Part shown: positions 26,967-35,874 of the stretch, one piece after another
How the letters are laid out: every line of letters begins with the position of its first letter
Position numbering within the stretch: position 1 is the first letter of the stretch
Assembly (NCBI RefSeq): GCF_019966595.1
Contig: NZ_JAINFJ010000006.1
Coordinates: 129,501-193,500, forward strand
Source of the DNA: Oricola indica
Lineage (GTDB): Bacteria > Pseudomonadota > Alphaproteobacteria > Rhizobiales > Rhizobiaceae
DNA: 64,000 nt
Direction: 5' to 3'
Notes under the pieces: model-generated
What the model saw: the letters and a program-made list of their open reading frames with translations, nothing else
Databases searched by the model: none
Told to the model about the DNA's origin: nothing
Program-made: the position numbers and the translations under genes

Positions 26967-28592
26967 CTATCGCGTGATGATTTCGGGGCCCATCAACGCG
27001 TAGGGCAGTGCGGTCGAGAAGATCGGAATATAGGTCACCATGACCAGGAACACGAGCAGCACTGCGACGAAGGGCGCCGCCGCGCGCACCACCTGAATAA
27101 GGCTCATGCCCGTTATTCCCGATGTGACGAACAGGTTGAGACCGATCGGCGGCGTGATCATACCGATCTCCATGTTCACCACCATGATGATACCCAGATG
27201 GATCGGATCGACGCCCAACTCCATTGCGATGGGGAACACCACCGGTGCGACGATCAGCAACAGGCCCGAGGGCTCCATGAACTGGCCGCCCAGCAGAAGC
27301 AGCAGGTTGACCGCGATCAGGAAGGTGAACCAGGTGAAGCCGGCATCCACCATCAGGCCGGTGATGGCCTGGGGAATGCGCTCGGCCGTCAGCACATGGG
27401 CGAAGAGCAGCGCATTCACGATGATGAACATCAGCATGATGATCGTCTTCGACGAGTCGATCATCACCTTACGCGTGTCCGCGTGGAAGAACGCGCCAAA
27501 AAAGTGCCGGGCGATCAGGCCCAAATTGCGCCCCCAGACCGGCAGGCCGGCGACCACGAAGCGTGGGATGTTGGCCGGGTTGGAGGCCGGATCGCGCCAG
27601 ACCGAATAGGCGATGAGGACGGCAAGCGACAGCGCCAGTCCCACCCATGCGCGTCCCGAGGCGGTAACGTTCTCCCAGTCGGCGGTGACGAAGAAGGACA
27701 GCACCATCCAGACGAAGAAGAAGGCCAGCGCGTAGACCGTCGCCGAAAAGCCGACATGCGCCGGCGTGCCGCGGCTTTCCGTGTCGCCAAGCCAGCGGCG
27801 GCCCGCCATCGGGCCCATGTCGCGATAGACGAAAACCGCGATGACAAACGCATAGATGGCGGCGACCGCGGCGGCCTCGGTCGGCGTGAACACGCCGCCA
27901 TAAATGCCGCCGATGATGATGACGATCAGGAACAGGCCCCAGCCGGCTTCCTTGCCGCCATTGAGAATTTCGCCGACGCCCTTCCATTCCTCCGCGGGCA
28001 GATTGCGCCGGCGGGCGATCACATAGATCGCGCCCATCAGCATCAGGCCGGCGAGAATGCCGGGTACCACGCCGGCGAGGAACATGCGGCCAACCGAGAC
28101 ATTGGTTGCCGCTGCGTAGACGACCATCACGATGGACGGCGGAATGAGGATGCCGAGCGTGCCGGCATTGGCGATCACGCCGGCCGCGAACTCCTTGGTA
28201 TATCCGACCTGGCGCATGCCGGCGATGGCGATCGTTCCGATGGCGACGACGGTCGCCGGCGAAGAACCGGACAGGGCGGCGAACATCATGCAGGCAAGAA
28301 CCGAAGCCATGGCGAGGCCGCCCCGGAAATGACCGACCGAGGCGATCGAGAACCGGATGATGCGTTTGGCGACGCCGCCCGTCGACATGAAGGCGGACGC
28401 CAGGACGAAGAAGGGAATGGCAAGCAGCGTGTAGTTCTGCGATGCGGTGAAAAGCTGCTGCGCAACCGACGACATAGAGTCATTCGAGAAGAAGGCGATG
28501 ACGATGATCGACGACAGGCCGAGGGAGACCGCGACGGGAACGCCGAGGAACAGCAGGCCGAGCACGAGAGCAAAAAGGATACCGGTTTCCAT
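26967..28592 (-). CDS. dctM: TRAP transporter large permease, DctM type with a central insertion
   Basis: A 541-residue inner-membrane protein. Ordinary DctM proteins have about 430 residues and 12 segments. Here the canonical blocks are present (ALSGSSPATVVAIG, GTLGILIPPSI, GGVFTPTEAAAVA, IGLNLFVTSGI), but about 110 extra residues (roughly 260-372) lie after the VFVYRD segment and contain two additional hydrophobic stretches. It forms the sodium-driven channel that takes substrate from DctP with DctQ. It begins 5 bases after the dctQ stop, with AAGGA inside the end of dctQ. Confidence 0.92.
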   Translation of the reverse strand: METGILFALVLGLLFLGVPVAVSLGLSSIIVIAFFSNDSMSSVAQQLFTASQNYTLLAIPFFVLASAFMSTGGVAKRIIRFSIASVGHFRGGLAMASVLACMMFAALSGSSPATVVAIGTIAIAGMRQVGYTKEFAAGVIANAGTLGILIPPSIVMVVYAAATNVSVGRMFLAGVVPGILAGLMLMGAIYVIARRRNLPAEEWKGVGEILNGGKEAGWGLFLIVIIIGGIYGGVFTPTEAAAVAAIYAFVIAVFVYRDMGPMAGRRWLGDTESRGTPAHVGFSATVYALAFFFVWMVLSFFVTADWENVTASGRAWVGLALSLAVLIAYSVWRDPASNPANIPRFVVAGLPVWGRNLGLIARHFFGAFFHADTRKVMIDSSKTIIMLMFIIVNALLFAHVLTAERIPQAITGLMVDAGFTWFTFLIAVNLLLLLGGQFMEPSGLLLIVAPVVFPIAMELGVDPIHLGIIMVVNMEIGMITPPIGLNLFVTSGITGMSLIQVVRAAAPFVAVLLVFLVMVTYIPIFSTALPYALMGPEIITR

Positions 28593-28597
28593 AGCGC

Positions 28598-29293
28598 TCA
28601 GTCCTTCAAAACGTCACGGTTTTCGGCCACGAGGTCTTCCGCCTCATGGCCGGCAATGATCAATTCGCGCTCGCCGCGCGCGATGGCGACAGTCGCCTGA
28701 AGGCTGCGGAACGCGAGAAGGGCAAGCCCGATGGGCAGCATGAGATAGGCCACCCACCGCTGCACCCGTTCCTGGAGGCCGAATGTTTCCTGCATCCAGA
28801 CGGGGTAGCGAAGGTCGTCGAGGCCGATGCCGGTGCCGTACATCAGCGTCCAGTAGCCAAGCGCGCCGGACTGGCGATAGCTGGTGATCTCCTTGCCGCC
28901 GAAGAACGACAGCCAGCCGGCATGGAGGAGCATCATCGCATAGAGCAGGCAGCAGATCGCTCCGAACAGGGCGGCGGCGTGAAACAGCGGTTTGGGGAAG
29001 GTCCGGATGAGGGCATCGACGCCGAGATGCATGCCCTGCTTGACGCCGTATGACATGCCGAAAAGGATCAGCCAGGCGAACAGGATGCGGGTGAGTTCCA
29101 GTGCGCCGCCCCAGCCACTGTTGAAGCCGTAACGCGCGACGACCTGGGTAAATGAGATGATGGTGATCGCTGCCAGAAGGAACGCGATGATGCTCTCCTC
29201 GAGCGTGTTTACCGCTTCAGGATATTTACGTTCAGCCAGAAACAGAATCGCGACGAGAATCACGAGCAAGACGGAAGGCCACAAGACAGCCAT
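28598..29293 (-). CDS. dctQ: TRAP transporter small permease, DctQ type
   Basis: A 231-residue membrane protein with four to five hydrophobic segments. The DctQ signature is seen in the VVARYGFNSGWGGALELTRILFAWLILFGMSYGVKQGMHLGVD block (~50-92). A longer loop with the LDDLRYPVWMQETF segment precedes the last helix; such an extension is found in the larger DctQ forms that go with larger DctM proteins. The start at 29293 has GAGGGG upstream. A strong terminator hairpin separates it from dctP. Confidence 0.9.
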   Translation of the reverse strand: MAVLWPSVLLVILVAILFLAERKYPEAVNTLEESIIAFLLAAITIISFTQVVARYGFNSGWGGALELTRILFAWLILFGMSYGVKQGMHLGVDALIRTFPKPLFHAAALFGAICCLLYAMMLLHAGWLSFFGGKEITSYRQSGALGYWTLMYGTGIGLDDLRYPVWMQETFGLQERVQRWVAYLMLPIGLALLAFRSLQATVAIARGERELIIAGHEAEDLVAENRDVLKD

Positions 29294-29341
29294 CGCTTCA
29301 TTCCCCTCAAACAATGTGCGCCTTCATGGCGCTTTCCCCGG

Positions 29342-29375
29342 AAAAATGAGGGACCGGCGGTGAAACGCCGGTCCC
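29342..29375 (-). terminator. Intercistronic terminator between dctP and dctQ
   Basis: Perfect 10-bp stem (29375-29366 with 29359-29350), 6-base loop, then five T residues on the minus strand. It should stop part of the transcripts after dctP and so favour binding protein over permease. Confidence 0.85.
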
Positions 29376-29387
29376 GTTGTCAGCGGA

Positions 29388-30386
29388 TCAGGAGCCGTTG
29401 GATGCAACGGCGGCGTCGATCAGGTCCTTGCCGATGTCGCCTTGGAACTGCTCCCAGACGGGCTTCATGGTGGAGACCCACTCGGCACGCTGTTCCGGGG
29501 ACAGTTCGCGAACGGTTGCGCCGGCATCGATGATGTTCTGCCGGTTGGCGGCTTCCTTCTCGGCAACCTGCGCGTTGGCGGTGCGGGTCACGTCATCCAC
29601 GATGGCGACGAACTGCTCGCGCACGTCGTCGTCGAGACCGTTCAGCCAGTCGGTCGAGGTGACGAGCAGGTAGGCGAGCAGCTGGTGATTGGTTTCCGTG
29701 ATGCCGTCCTGCACCTCGAAGAACTTCTGGGTGTAGATGTTGGACCAGGAATTTTCCTGACCATCGACGACGCCCGTCTGAAGCGCGCCGTAGACTTCCT
29801 TGAAAGCCAGTTTCTGCGCCGACGCGCCCATCGCCTCGATCATGGCGACGGCCACATCCGAGGTCTGCACGCGGAACTTCAGACCGTTCGCGTCCGAGGG
29901 AACGAGCAGCGGCTTGTTTGCGGAGAACTGCTTCAGGCCCGAAGACCAGTAGCCCAGACCGGTGTAGCCGTTCGGCTCGGTGACCTTGAGTAGGTCGCGA
30001 CCGGCATCGGAGTCGGCGAAGGCGGCCACGGCGCTGAGGGACGAGAACAGGAACGGAAGGTCGAAGAGCCGGTATTTCTTGGTATAGGCCTCGAACTTGG
30101 AAAGCGACGGAGCGGCAAGCTGGACGTCTCCGAGCAGCAGCGCTTCCATGACCTTGTCATCGTCATAGAGCGTCGAGTTCGCGAAGACTTCCATGCAGGC
30201 CTTGCCGTCCATTTCCTCGTTGACGCGTTCCGCGAGCATCGTCGCGGCATCGCCCTTCGGGTGGCCGGTCGCCGCGACGACGTGGCTGAACTTGATGACC
30301 ATTTCGCCGTCGTCGCACTGGGCCAGAGCCTGTGTTGCGGTCAACGAGATGGCGAGCGCCGAAACAGCGCCGAGAAGCTTTTTCAT
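29388..30386 (-). CDS. dctP: TRAP transporter C4-dicarboxylate-type substrate-binding protein
   Basis: A 332-residue periplasmic receptor of the DctP family. The signal peptide spans residues 1-22 (MKKLLGAVSALAIS ... ALA). The selectivity arginine that binds the carboxylate is R172 in GLKFRVQTSD, and the following helix AVAMIEAMGA and the GVVDGQENSW block are family hallmarks. The start at 30386 has GGAGG upstream. A sigma-54 promoter and two inverted repeats precede it, and the DctB/DctD-like genes are next upstream, so a C4-dicarboxylate or similar acid is the likely ligand and inducer. Confidence 0.93.
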   Translation of the reverse strand: MKKLLGAVSALAISLTATQALAQCDDGEMVIKFSHVVAATGHPKGDAATMLAERVNEEMDGKACMEVFANSTLYDDDKVMEALLLGDVQLAAPSLSKFEAYTKKYRLFDLPFLFSSLSAVAAFADSDAGRDLLKVTEPNGYTGLGYWSSGLKQFSANKPLLVPSDANGLKFRVQTSDVAVAMIEAMGASAQKLAFKEVYGALQTGVVDGQENSWSNIYTQKFFEVQDGITETNHQLLAYLLVTSTDWLNGLDDDVREQFVAIVDDVTRTANAQVAEKEAANRQNIIDAGATVRELSPEQRAEWVSTMKPVWEQFQGDIGKDLIDAAVASNGS

Positions 30387-30513
30387 GAGATTTACCTCCA
30401 CTGCGGGGACCATTCCCCGGTCTCACGTCACAGGAAGGCGACCATGGCCGGCGTTTGCGGCGTTGGCTGTTCTCCTCCCTGAAAAGGCGTCGAAACCTTT
30501 CGCCGCTAAACAT

Positions 30514-30529
30514 TGCACGCGGCGTGCCA
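30514..30529 (-). promoter_or_regulatory. Sigma-54 promoter of dctP
   Basis: On the minus strand the site reads TGGCACG-N4-GTGCA, with the invariant GG and GC exactly ten bases apart. It differs from the consensus -12 element by one base. It lies about 128 bases before the dctP start codon. The rest of the 488-base gap to 30874 holds the two inverted repeats and no gene. Confidence 0.85.
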
Positions 30530-30584
30530 ACTGCAACAGAAGCCAAATTCCCGGGAGTTTCGGGCTTTCATCCGTTCATGATGT

Positions 30585-30596
30585 GTAGAATTCTAC
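30585..30596. promoter_or_regulatory. Proximal activator-site candidate upstream of dctP
   Basis: Perfect 12-base palindrome GTAGAATTCTAC, preceded by TGT, some 56 bases upstream of the -24 element. It is a likely binding site of the DctD-like activator. Confidence 0.6.
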
Positions 30597-30613
30597 CCAT
30601 CGCGGCCGCGCTG

Positions 30614-30631
30614 TGTATCGTAATCTATACA
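30614..30631. promoter_or_regulatory. Distal activator-site candidate upstream of dctP
   Basis: Inverted repeat TGTAT-N8-ATACA. Its centre is 32 bases (about three helical turns) from the centre of the proximal palindrome, as expected for paired enhancer sites of an NtrC-type activator. Confidence 0.5.
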
Positions 30632-30874
30632 TACCGCGCGGTGGGCTGGTGGTTATCAGCGGCGTTTTCCTGCAAGCGCGAAAAATCCCTGGCCCGATAT
30701 GATTCACTCGTCCTGCAGGTCGAGTTTGCGGGTGAGCCCCACATTGCGCTCCCAGAAACGGGAATCGCGATAAACGACAGAGATGATCGAAAGGCAGTCG
30801 TTCATCCGGGCTGTAGCCGGGCGGCATTGCATCGCCTTGACGGATCTCACAATGGACGATGGATGCAATCCTGG

Positions 30875-32236
30875 TCAGTCATCGTCAGCGTCCGCGCCTC
30901 CGATGCCGTGCTTCTGCATCTTGTCGTACAGGCCTTTCCGCGAGATGCCGAGCGCCGCATAGACATCCTTGAGCTTGCCGCCCGCCTTGCGGATTTCCCG
31001 CTCGATCATTGCGCGTTCAAATGCGGCCATGCGTTCGGAAAGCGGACCTTCGAAATCCTCGGCGGAGGATGTGCCGCCTCCGTTGAAGCCGTTCCAGAGG
31101 CCCAGAACCCAGCGGTCGGCGATGTTGCGCAATTCGCGCACATTGCCCGGCCACGAATGGTCGAGAAGTTCCCGTTCGAGGACGGGATTGAAGTCGGGGA
31201 TTTCGCGGCGATAACGCGCGCGCGCCTGACGGGCGAGATGTTCGAAAAGGAGCGGTATGTCTTCGCGGCGGTCGCGAAGCGGCGGAATCGAAAGCGAGAC
31301 CACGTTCAGGCGGTAGAAGAGGTCGGCCCTGAAACGTCCGGCGTCGGCCTCGCGGCCGAGGTCGGATTTCGTGGCTGCGACGAAGCGGACATCGAGCGCG
31401 ATCGACTTGTTGGAGCCGAGACGCTCGATGGATCGATCCTCGATGGCGCGCAGCAGTTTCGCCTGCAGGTCGAGCGGCATGGATTCGATCTCGTCGAGAA
31501 ATACGGTCCCGCTATTCGCATGTTCGAGCTTGCCGATGCGCTGGCGCGCCGCCCCCGTAAAGGCGCCGGCCTCATGGCCGAACAATTCGCTTTCGAAGAT
31601 GTCGGGTGGCAGGGCGGCGCAATTGAGGGCGACGAAGGGTCCGGAGGCGCGCGCGGAAAAGTCGTGCAGGGCGCGGGCGACGACTTCCTTGCCGGCGCCC
31701 GTTTCGCCGAGAACGACCACGTCGGCATCGGTGCCCGCGATCAGATCGATTTCGCTGCGAAGCGTCGCGATTGCCGGCGAGCGTCCGACGATGCGTTCGG
31801 CGATGCCCGATCCGGAATCGAGCTCCGAGCGCAACATGCGGTTTTCCAGAACGAGGCGGCGCTTTTCCAGCGCCCGGCGGCTGACCGCGCCAAGGTCCTG
31901 TACCCGGAAGGGTTTGGGTATGAAATCATAGGCGCCTTCGCGCATGGCATCCACGGCGATCTGGATGTCGCCATGGCCTGTCACGAGGATCACGGGGATC
32001 GCCGGATCGATCTCGAGCACCTCTGCCATGAACTGCATCCCGTCCATGCCGGGCATGCGAATGTCGCTGATGACCGCGCCGGCGAAGTCGCGGCCGATCG
32101 CATCAAGCGCATCGGCGGGGCGTTTAAAATCGGTGACAGCCAGATCGTCGAGTTCGAGACCCTGGCGCAGTGCATGGCGCAGGTCGTCATCGTCGTCGAC
32201 AAGCAATATGTCCGGTTTTTGGCTTTTGCCGTTCAT
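30875..32236 (-). CDS. Sigma-54-dependent response regulator, DctD-like
   Basis: A 453-residue NtrC-type activator. The receiver domain (1-120) has the acidic pocket in LLVDDDDDLR and the phospho-acceptor D58 in SDIRMP. The AAA+ domain (~140-370) has Walker A GETGAGKE and the sigma-54 contact loop GAFTGA. The C-terminal Fis-type HTH is in KDVYAALGISRKGLYDKMQKHG. The start at 32236 is 13 bases after the kinase stop, with GAGGAT upstream, so the pair is one operon. The likely target is the dctP promoter, which has both a sigma-54 element and paired inverted repeats. Confidence 0.93.
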   Translation of the reverse strand: MNGKSQKPDILLVDDDDDLRHALRQGLELDDLAVTDFKRPADALDAIGRDFAGAVISDIRMPGMDGMQFMAEVLEIDPAIPVILVTGHGDIQIAVDAMREGAYDFIPKPFRVQDLGAVSRRALEKRRLVLENRMLRSELDSGSGIAERIVGRSPAIATLRSEIDLIAGTDADVVVLGETGAGKEVVARALHDFSARASGPFVALNCAALPPDIFESELFGHEAGAFTGAARQRIGKLEHANSGTVFLDEIESMPLDLQAKLLRAIEDRSIERLGSNKSIALDVRFVAATKSDLGREADAGRFRADLFYRLNVVSLSIPPLRDRREDIPLLFEHLARQARARYRREIPDFNPVLERELLDHSWPGNVRELRNIADRWVLGLWNGFNGGGTSSAEDFEGPLSERMAAFERAMIEREIRKAGGKLKDVYAALGISRKGLYDKMQKHGIGGADADDD

Positions 32237-32249
32237 TCGCGCCTGATCC

Positions 32250-34058
32250 TCATTCGGCCGCTTCCGCCTGCCGCTCGGTTGCGGGAATGTCGATGACAAA
32301 GCAAGCGCCATGGCCTTCATCGCGCTGTTCGATGCGCACCGAGCCTCTGAGATCCCGCACTACGCTGTCGACGATGGAGAGGCCGAGACCGAGGCCGGAT
32401 CCGACGGGCTTGGTCGTGAAGAAGGGTTCGAACACCTTTTCGCGCACTTCCGGATCGATACCCGGTCCGTTGTCGGCAATCTTGATCTGGACCCGATCCC
32501 CGTCGCTGCGTGCACTGATTTCGATGCGGGACCCGGCAGGCGCCGCGGCATCGTCGCCGGCCATGGCATCGACGGCGTTTCCGACGAGGTTGACCACGAT
32601 CTGGGAAAGACGGACCCGACCGGTATGGGCGGTTACGCCGGGTTCGATATCGGTGACAACCGATACGCCGGCCTTCTTCGCCTTCTGGCCAACAAGGATG
32701 AGCGCTTCCGAGATGATCGTTTCCACCGGGACCGTATCGAGTGTCGTTCCGGGCTTGCGGGAGAATGTCAGCAATGTCTTCGACAGCGCATTCATGCGAT
32801 CGACCATCTGGCCGATGCGCGCAAGCACGTCCGGCACGGCCGTATATTTGCCGCGCTTGATCATCTTCTCTGCGTTTGCCGCATAGGTTTTGATCGCGGC
32901 CAGCGGCTGGTTGTACTCGTGGCTGAGTGTTGCCGACATCTGGCCGATCACGGCGAGCTTCGCCGCATGTACGAGTTCGTCCTGCGTTTCGCGGAGCTGT
33001 TTCTCCGTTTGCCGGCGGGCATCGTTTTCCTGCCGCAATGCCAGGTTGACTTCGGACAGTTCGGCCGTGCGATCGCGCACGAGCCTTTCCAGCCGCATGC
33101 TCTGCGCCTTTTCGCGGCGCGCGCGCGCGCTGGCGGCTTCCTGCCGGATCGCGAAGAAGAGTGCCAACATGCCGGCGAGGATCACCGCGAGGGCCGCGAT
33201 CCAGGCCGCGTTGCGCCGCGCCGTCACGACCGGGCTGGCATCGACCAGCGCATGCATGGTCCAGCCGAGGATCGGGATGGTCCGCGCCGCTTCGACGAAC
33301 AGGCGGTTTCCGGTTTCCGGGATGCGGATGAAATCGCCGGACGTGTACGACAGCGGTTCAACGTCCGGCATTGCAATCGATGCCGTCCAGAGACGTGCTG
33401 CCCATTGCGGTCGGTTCGAGAGGAATACGAATTCGCGTCCGTCGGTGACGAAGATCGGATGGCTCGACAGCGACCAGTTTGCCTCGATGGCGCCAAAAGG
33501 CACCAGCACCAGGACCATGCCGATGTTTTCGTCCGGATTCTCCAGTCCGGCGATGTGGGACGCGAAGGCGTAGGCGCGAGAGCCGTCGGCGAGCCGCAGT
33601 GCCGCGCGGCCGAGACGCCGTTGGGCGACCGTTTCGGCGAGGCCCGATCTTACCACCGTGTCCGTTTCCACGAGGCCGCTTGCCGATGCGAGAACATTGC
33701 CCCGGTTGTCGGCTATGGCGATATCCCGCGCTCCGGAGGCCGCCGAGGTGCTCTTCAGCAGGACATCCAGCCTGTCCGGATCGGCTGCGGTGCCGTCCGT
33801 CAGATAGTCGCGCACATCATCGCGCCGGCTCAGCAAGGGCGGGATCAGGCGGTATTTTTCCATGACACCGCCCAGAGCCTCGATCTGAAGCGCGAGACTT
33901 TCCTCCGCAGTGGCGCTCAGCGCCGTCCGGGCGCGGGTTCCCGCCCAGTCGCGGGCCAGCCAGACCGCGAGCGCAAGACACAGCACCGTGATGCCGATCA
34001 CCATGCGGGTGATCAGACGGTAGCGTTTCCTGAGTTGTGCGCCGCTCGTTGTCGCCAT
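32250..34058 (-). CDS. Membrane sensor histidine kinase, DctB-like
   Basis: A 602-residue kinase. Transmembrane segments at about 17-36 and 287-307 enclose a periplasmic dCache-type (double PAS-like) sensor of ~250 residues. A coiled-coil linker (QSMRLERLVRDRTAELSEVNLALRQEND) follows. The phospho-acceptor His (about 380) is in LSHEYNQPLAAIKTYA; the N box, GPGIDPEVREKVFEPFFTTK and GLGLGLSIV complete the ATPase domain. This layout matches DctB, which senses C4-dicarboxylates directly. No ribosome-binding site is seen before the ATG; a palindrome occupies that place instead. Confidence 0.93.
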   Translation of the reverse strand: MATTSGAQLRKRYRLITRMVIGITVLCLALAVWLARDWAGTRARTALSATAEESLALQIEALGGVMEKYRLIPPLLSRRDDVRDYLTDGTAADPDRLDVLLKSTSAASGARDIAIADNRGNVLASASGLVETDTVVRSGLAETVAQRRLGRAALRLADGSRAYAFASHIAGLENPDENIGMVLVLVPFGAIEANWSLSSHPIFVTDGREFVFLSNRPQWAARLWTASIAMPDVEPLSYTSGDFIRIPETGNRLFVEAARTIPILGWTMHALVDASPVVTARRNAAWIAALAVILAGMLALFFAIRQEAASARARREKAQSMRLERLVRDRTAELSEVNLALRQENDARRQTEKQLRETQDELVHAAKLAVIGQMSATLSHEYNQPLAAIKTYAANAEKMIKRGKYTAVPDVLARIGQMVDRMNALSKTLLTFSRKPGTTLDTVPVETIISEALILVGQKAKKAGVSVVTDIEPGVTAHTGRVRLSQIVVNLVGNAVDAMAGDDAAAPAGSRIEISARSDGDRVQIKIADNGPGIDPEVREKVFEPFFTTKPVGSGLGLGLSIVDSVVRDLRGSVRIEQRDEGHGACFVIDIPATERQAEAAE

Positions 34059-34073
34059 GGTACATTATGTACC
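34059..34073. promoter_or_regulatory. Palindrome directly before the DctB-like start codon
   Basis: Arms GGTACA and TGTACC with a TTA spacer fill the 15 bases just upstream of the ATG, where a ribosome-binding site would normally lie. Confidence 0.4.
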
Positions 34074-34075
34074 GG

Positions 34076-35185
34076 TCAGTCGTGTTCCTGCACAAGTCGC
34101 CGATCGAACGAGATCGACTTGATCATCGCATAGACCGACATGCCGGGGCGCAGGCGCAGGTCGTCGACCGTCTTGCGGGTGATGCGGGATTTCAGCACCT
34201 GCAGCCCGACCATGCCGCGTATCTCGGCAAAGGCGTCGTCGCCGGAAACGACTTCCTCGATGACCATGGGCAATTGGTTGCGTACCGAGATATCGGAACG
34301 CGGCGTCAGGGAAATCGCCACGTCTCGCGCGTGGACCCGCAGGCGCAGTGCCGTTCCCGGTTGGGGCAAGTCCTCCCGGTCGGGCGGGCCGAGCAGGAAC
34401 ACGGTATAGCCTTCGAGGTCCACCTGCATCAGCCCGTACTCTGCCTCGTAACGGCGGAAGATGCCGCGCAACAGGACGCTGGCCTGATGGCTGCCAAGAT
34501 AGGCGCCGAGATCGGAGCGCGCGAACAACGCCGCCGTATCCCCTGATACCACCACCTTGCCTTGCGACATGATCACCAGCGTATCGGCGAGGCGGGCGAT
34601 CTCGTCGATCTCGTGGCTGACATAGAGAATGGGAATTCGGGTGCGCGAGCGGATACGCTCCAGATAGGGCATGATGCGCTCGCGCCGGGCGAAGTCCAGC
34701 GAGGCGAGCGGTTCGTCCATCAACAGGATCTGCGGATCGGACATCAGCGCGCGGGCGATCGCGACCCGCTTGCGTTCGCCACCCGACAGGGTCGCCGGGC
34801 GGCGGTCGAGAAGTTCTTCTATGCCGAGTAGCGCGATGATCCCGTCGAACTGCTCCTGCCCCGGCCGGGCATTGCCGCGCGCGCCGTAGGCGATGTTGCG
34901 GCGAACGGTCATGTGCGGGAAAAGACGGTCGTCCTGGAAGACGAACCCGACACGGCGCTTGCGTGCGGCGACGCGGATACGCTTTTCGGTATCCTCCACG
35001 ACCTGGCCGCCAAATTCGACATGCGCCCGCTCGGGCCGCATGAGGCCGGCGACCGTGCGCAGCAATGTCGATTTGCCGGCGCCGGACTGGCCGAATATCG
35101 CGGTGATTCCCTGGCCGGCCCGGAAATCCGCCTCGAGCGCGAAGTCGCCCGCCTTCACCGCGATGTCGATGCGCAGGTCAGTCAC
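34076..35185 (-). CDS. modC: Molybdate ABC transporter ATP-binding protein
   Basis: A 369-residue ATPase. Walker A is GQSGAGKST, the signature is LSGGERKRVAIARAL and Walker B is ILLMDEPLASLD. A C-terminal TOBE-type molybdate-binding domain (about 285-360; LRVHARDVAIS) is present, as expected for ModC. The GTG start at 35185 overlaps the end of modB by 8 bases, which shows co-translation. With ModB and ModA it imports molybdate for molybdoenzymes. Confidence 0.95.
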   Translation of the reverse strand: MTDLRIDIAVKAGDFALEADFRAGQGITAIFGQSGAGKSTLLRTVAGLMRPERAHVEFGGQVVEDTEKRIRVAARKRRVGFVFQDDRLFPHMTVRRNIAYGARGNARPGQEQFDGIIALLGIEELLDRRPATLSGGERKRVAIARALMSDPQILLMDEPLASLDFARRERIMPYLERIRSRTRIPILYVSHEIDEIARLADTLVIMSQGKVVVSGDTAALFARSDLGAYLGSHQASVLLRGIFRRYEAEYGLMQVDLEGYTVFLLGPPDREDLPQPGTALRLRVHARDVAISLTPRSDISVRNQLPMVIEEVVSGDDAFAEIRGMVGLQVLKSRITRKTVDDLRLRPGMSVYAMIKSISFDRRLVQEHD

Positions 35186-35873
35186 GGCTCGACGCGCCTC
35201 CGGCTGCAAGACGCGACGACACCCATTCCGATGCGACGATGGCCCCGATGGCGAGTAGCACCGAAATACCGATCAGGCGCAGGGCCGCCATGTCGCCTGT
35301 CGGGCTTTGAAGGAAGGAATAGATCGCGAGAGACAGGGTCTGGGTCTGGCCCGGTATGTTGGAAACGAAGGTGATGGTCGCACCGAATTCACCGAGCGCC
35401 TTGGCGAAACCGAGAATGACACCGGCAAGGATACCGGGCAGGGAAAGGGGGAGAACGACCGTGGCGAGAACGCGCAGACGTCCGGCTCCCAGCGTTTTGG
35501 CGGCCTCCTCCAGTCCCGGATCGATCGCTTCGAGGGACAGGCGGATCGGGCGGACAAGGAGGGGAAAAGCCATGATCGCTGCAGCCAGGGCAGCACCGGT
35601 CCAGCGAAAGGCGAATTCGAGACCCAGGACCTCGCGCGAAAGCCAGCCGAGCGGTCCGTTGGCGCCGAAGGATACAAGAAGAACGTAGCCGGTGACGACC
35701 GGCGGGAGCACGAGCGGCAGAGTGGTAATCGCCTGCAGCAGGCTTCGGCCGCGAAACCGCCAACGGGCAAGCGCCCAGGCGACGAAGAATGCCAGCGGCA
35801 GCGCCGCGGCCATGGCGGTGGCGGCGACCTTCAGCGAAAGCAGGATGATCTGAAGCTCGCCCCCGGTCAGCAT
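35178..35873 (-). CDS. modB: Molybdate ABC transporter permease
   Basis: A 231-residue inner-membrane protein with about five to six hydrophobic helices. The permease EAA loop is seen in GLEEAAKTLGAGRLRVLATVVLPLSLPG (~135-163), and the LPLVLPPVVTGYVLL segment is typical for ModB. Its end overlaps modC and its start follows the modA stop by one base, so the three genes are tightly coupled. Confidence 0.95.
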   Translation of the reverse strand: MLTGGELQIILLSLKVAATAMAAALPLAFFVAWALARWRFRGRSLLQAITTLPLVLPPVVTGYVLLVSFGANGPLGWLSREVLGLEFAFRWTGAALAAAIMAFPLLVRPIRLSLEAIDPGLEEAAKTLGAGRLRVLATVVLPLSLPGILAGVILGFAKALGEFGATITFVSNIPGQTQTLSLAIYSFLQSPTGDMAALRLIGISVLLAIGAIVASEWVSSRLAAGGASSRD

Positions 35874-35874
35874 G

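Noticed and set aside
32310-34133. A 607-codon + strand frame opposite the DctB-like kinase gene
   Set aside because: Shadow frame; the kinase motifs on the minus strand are complete.
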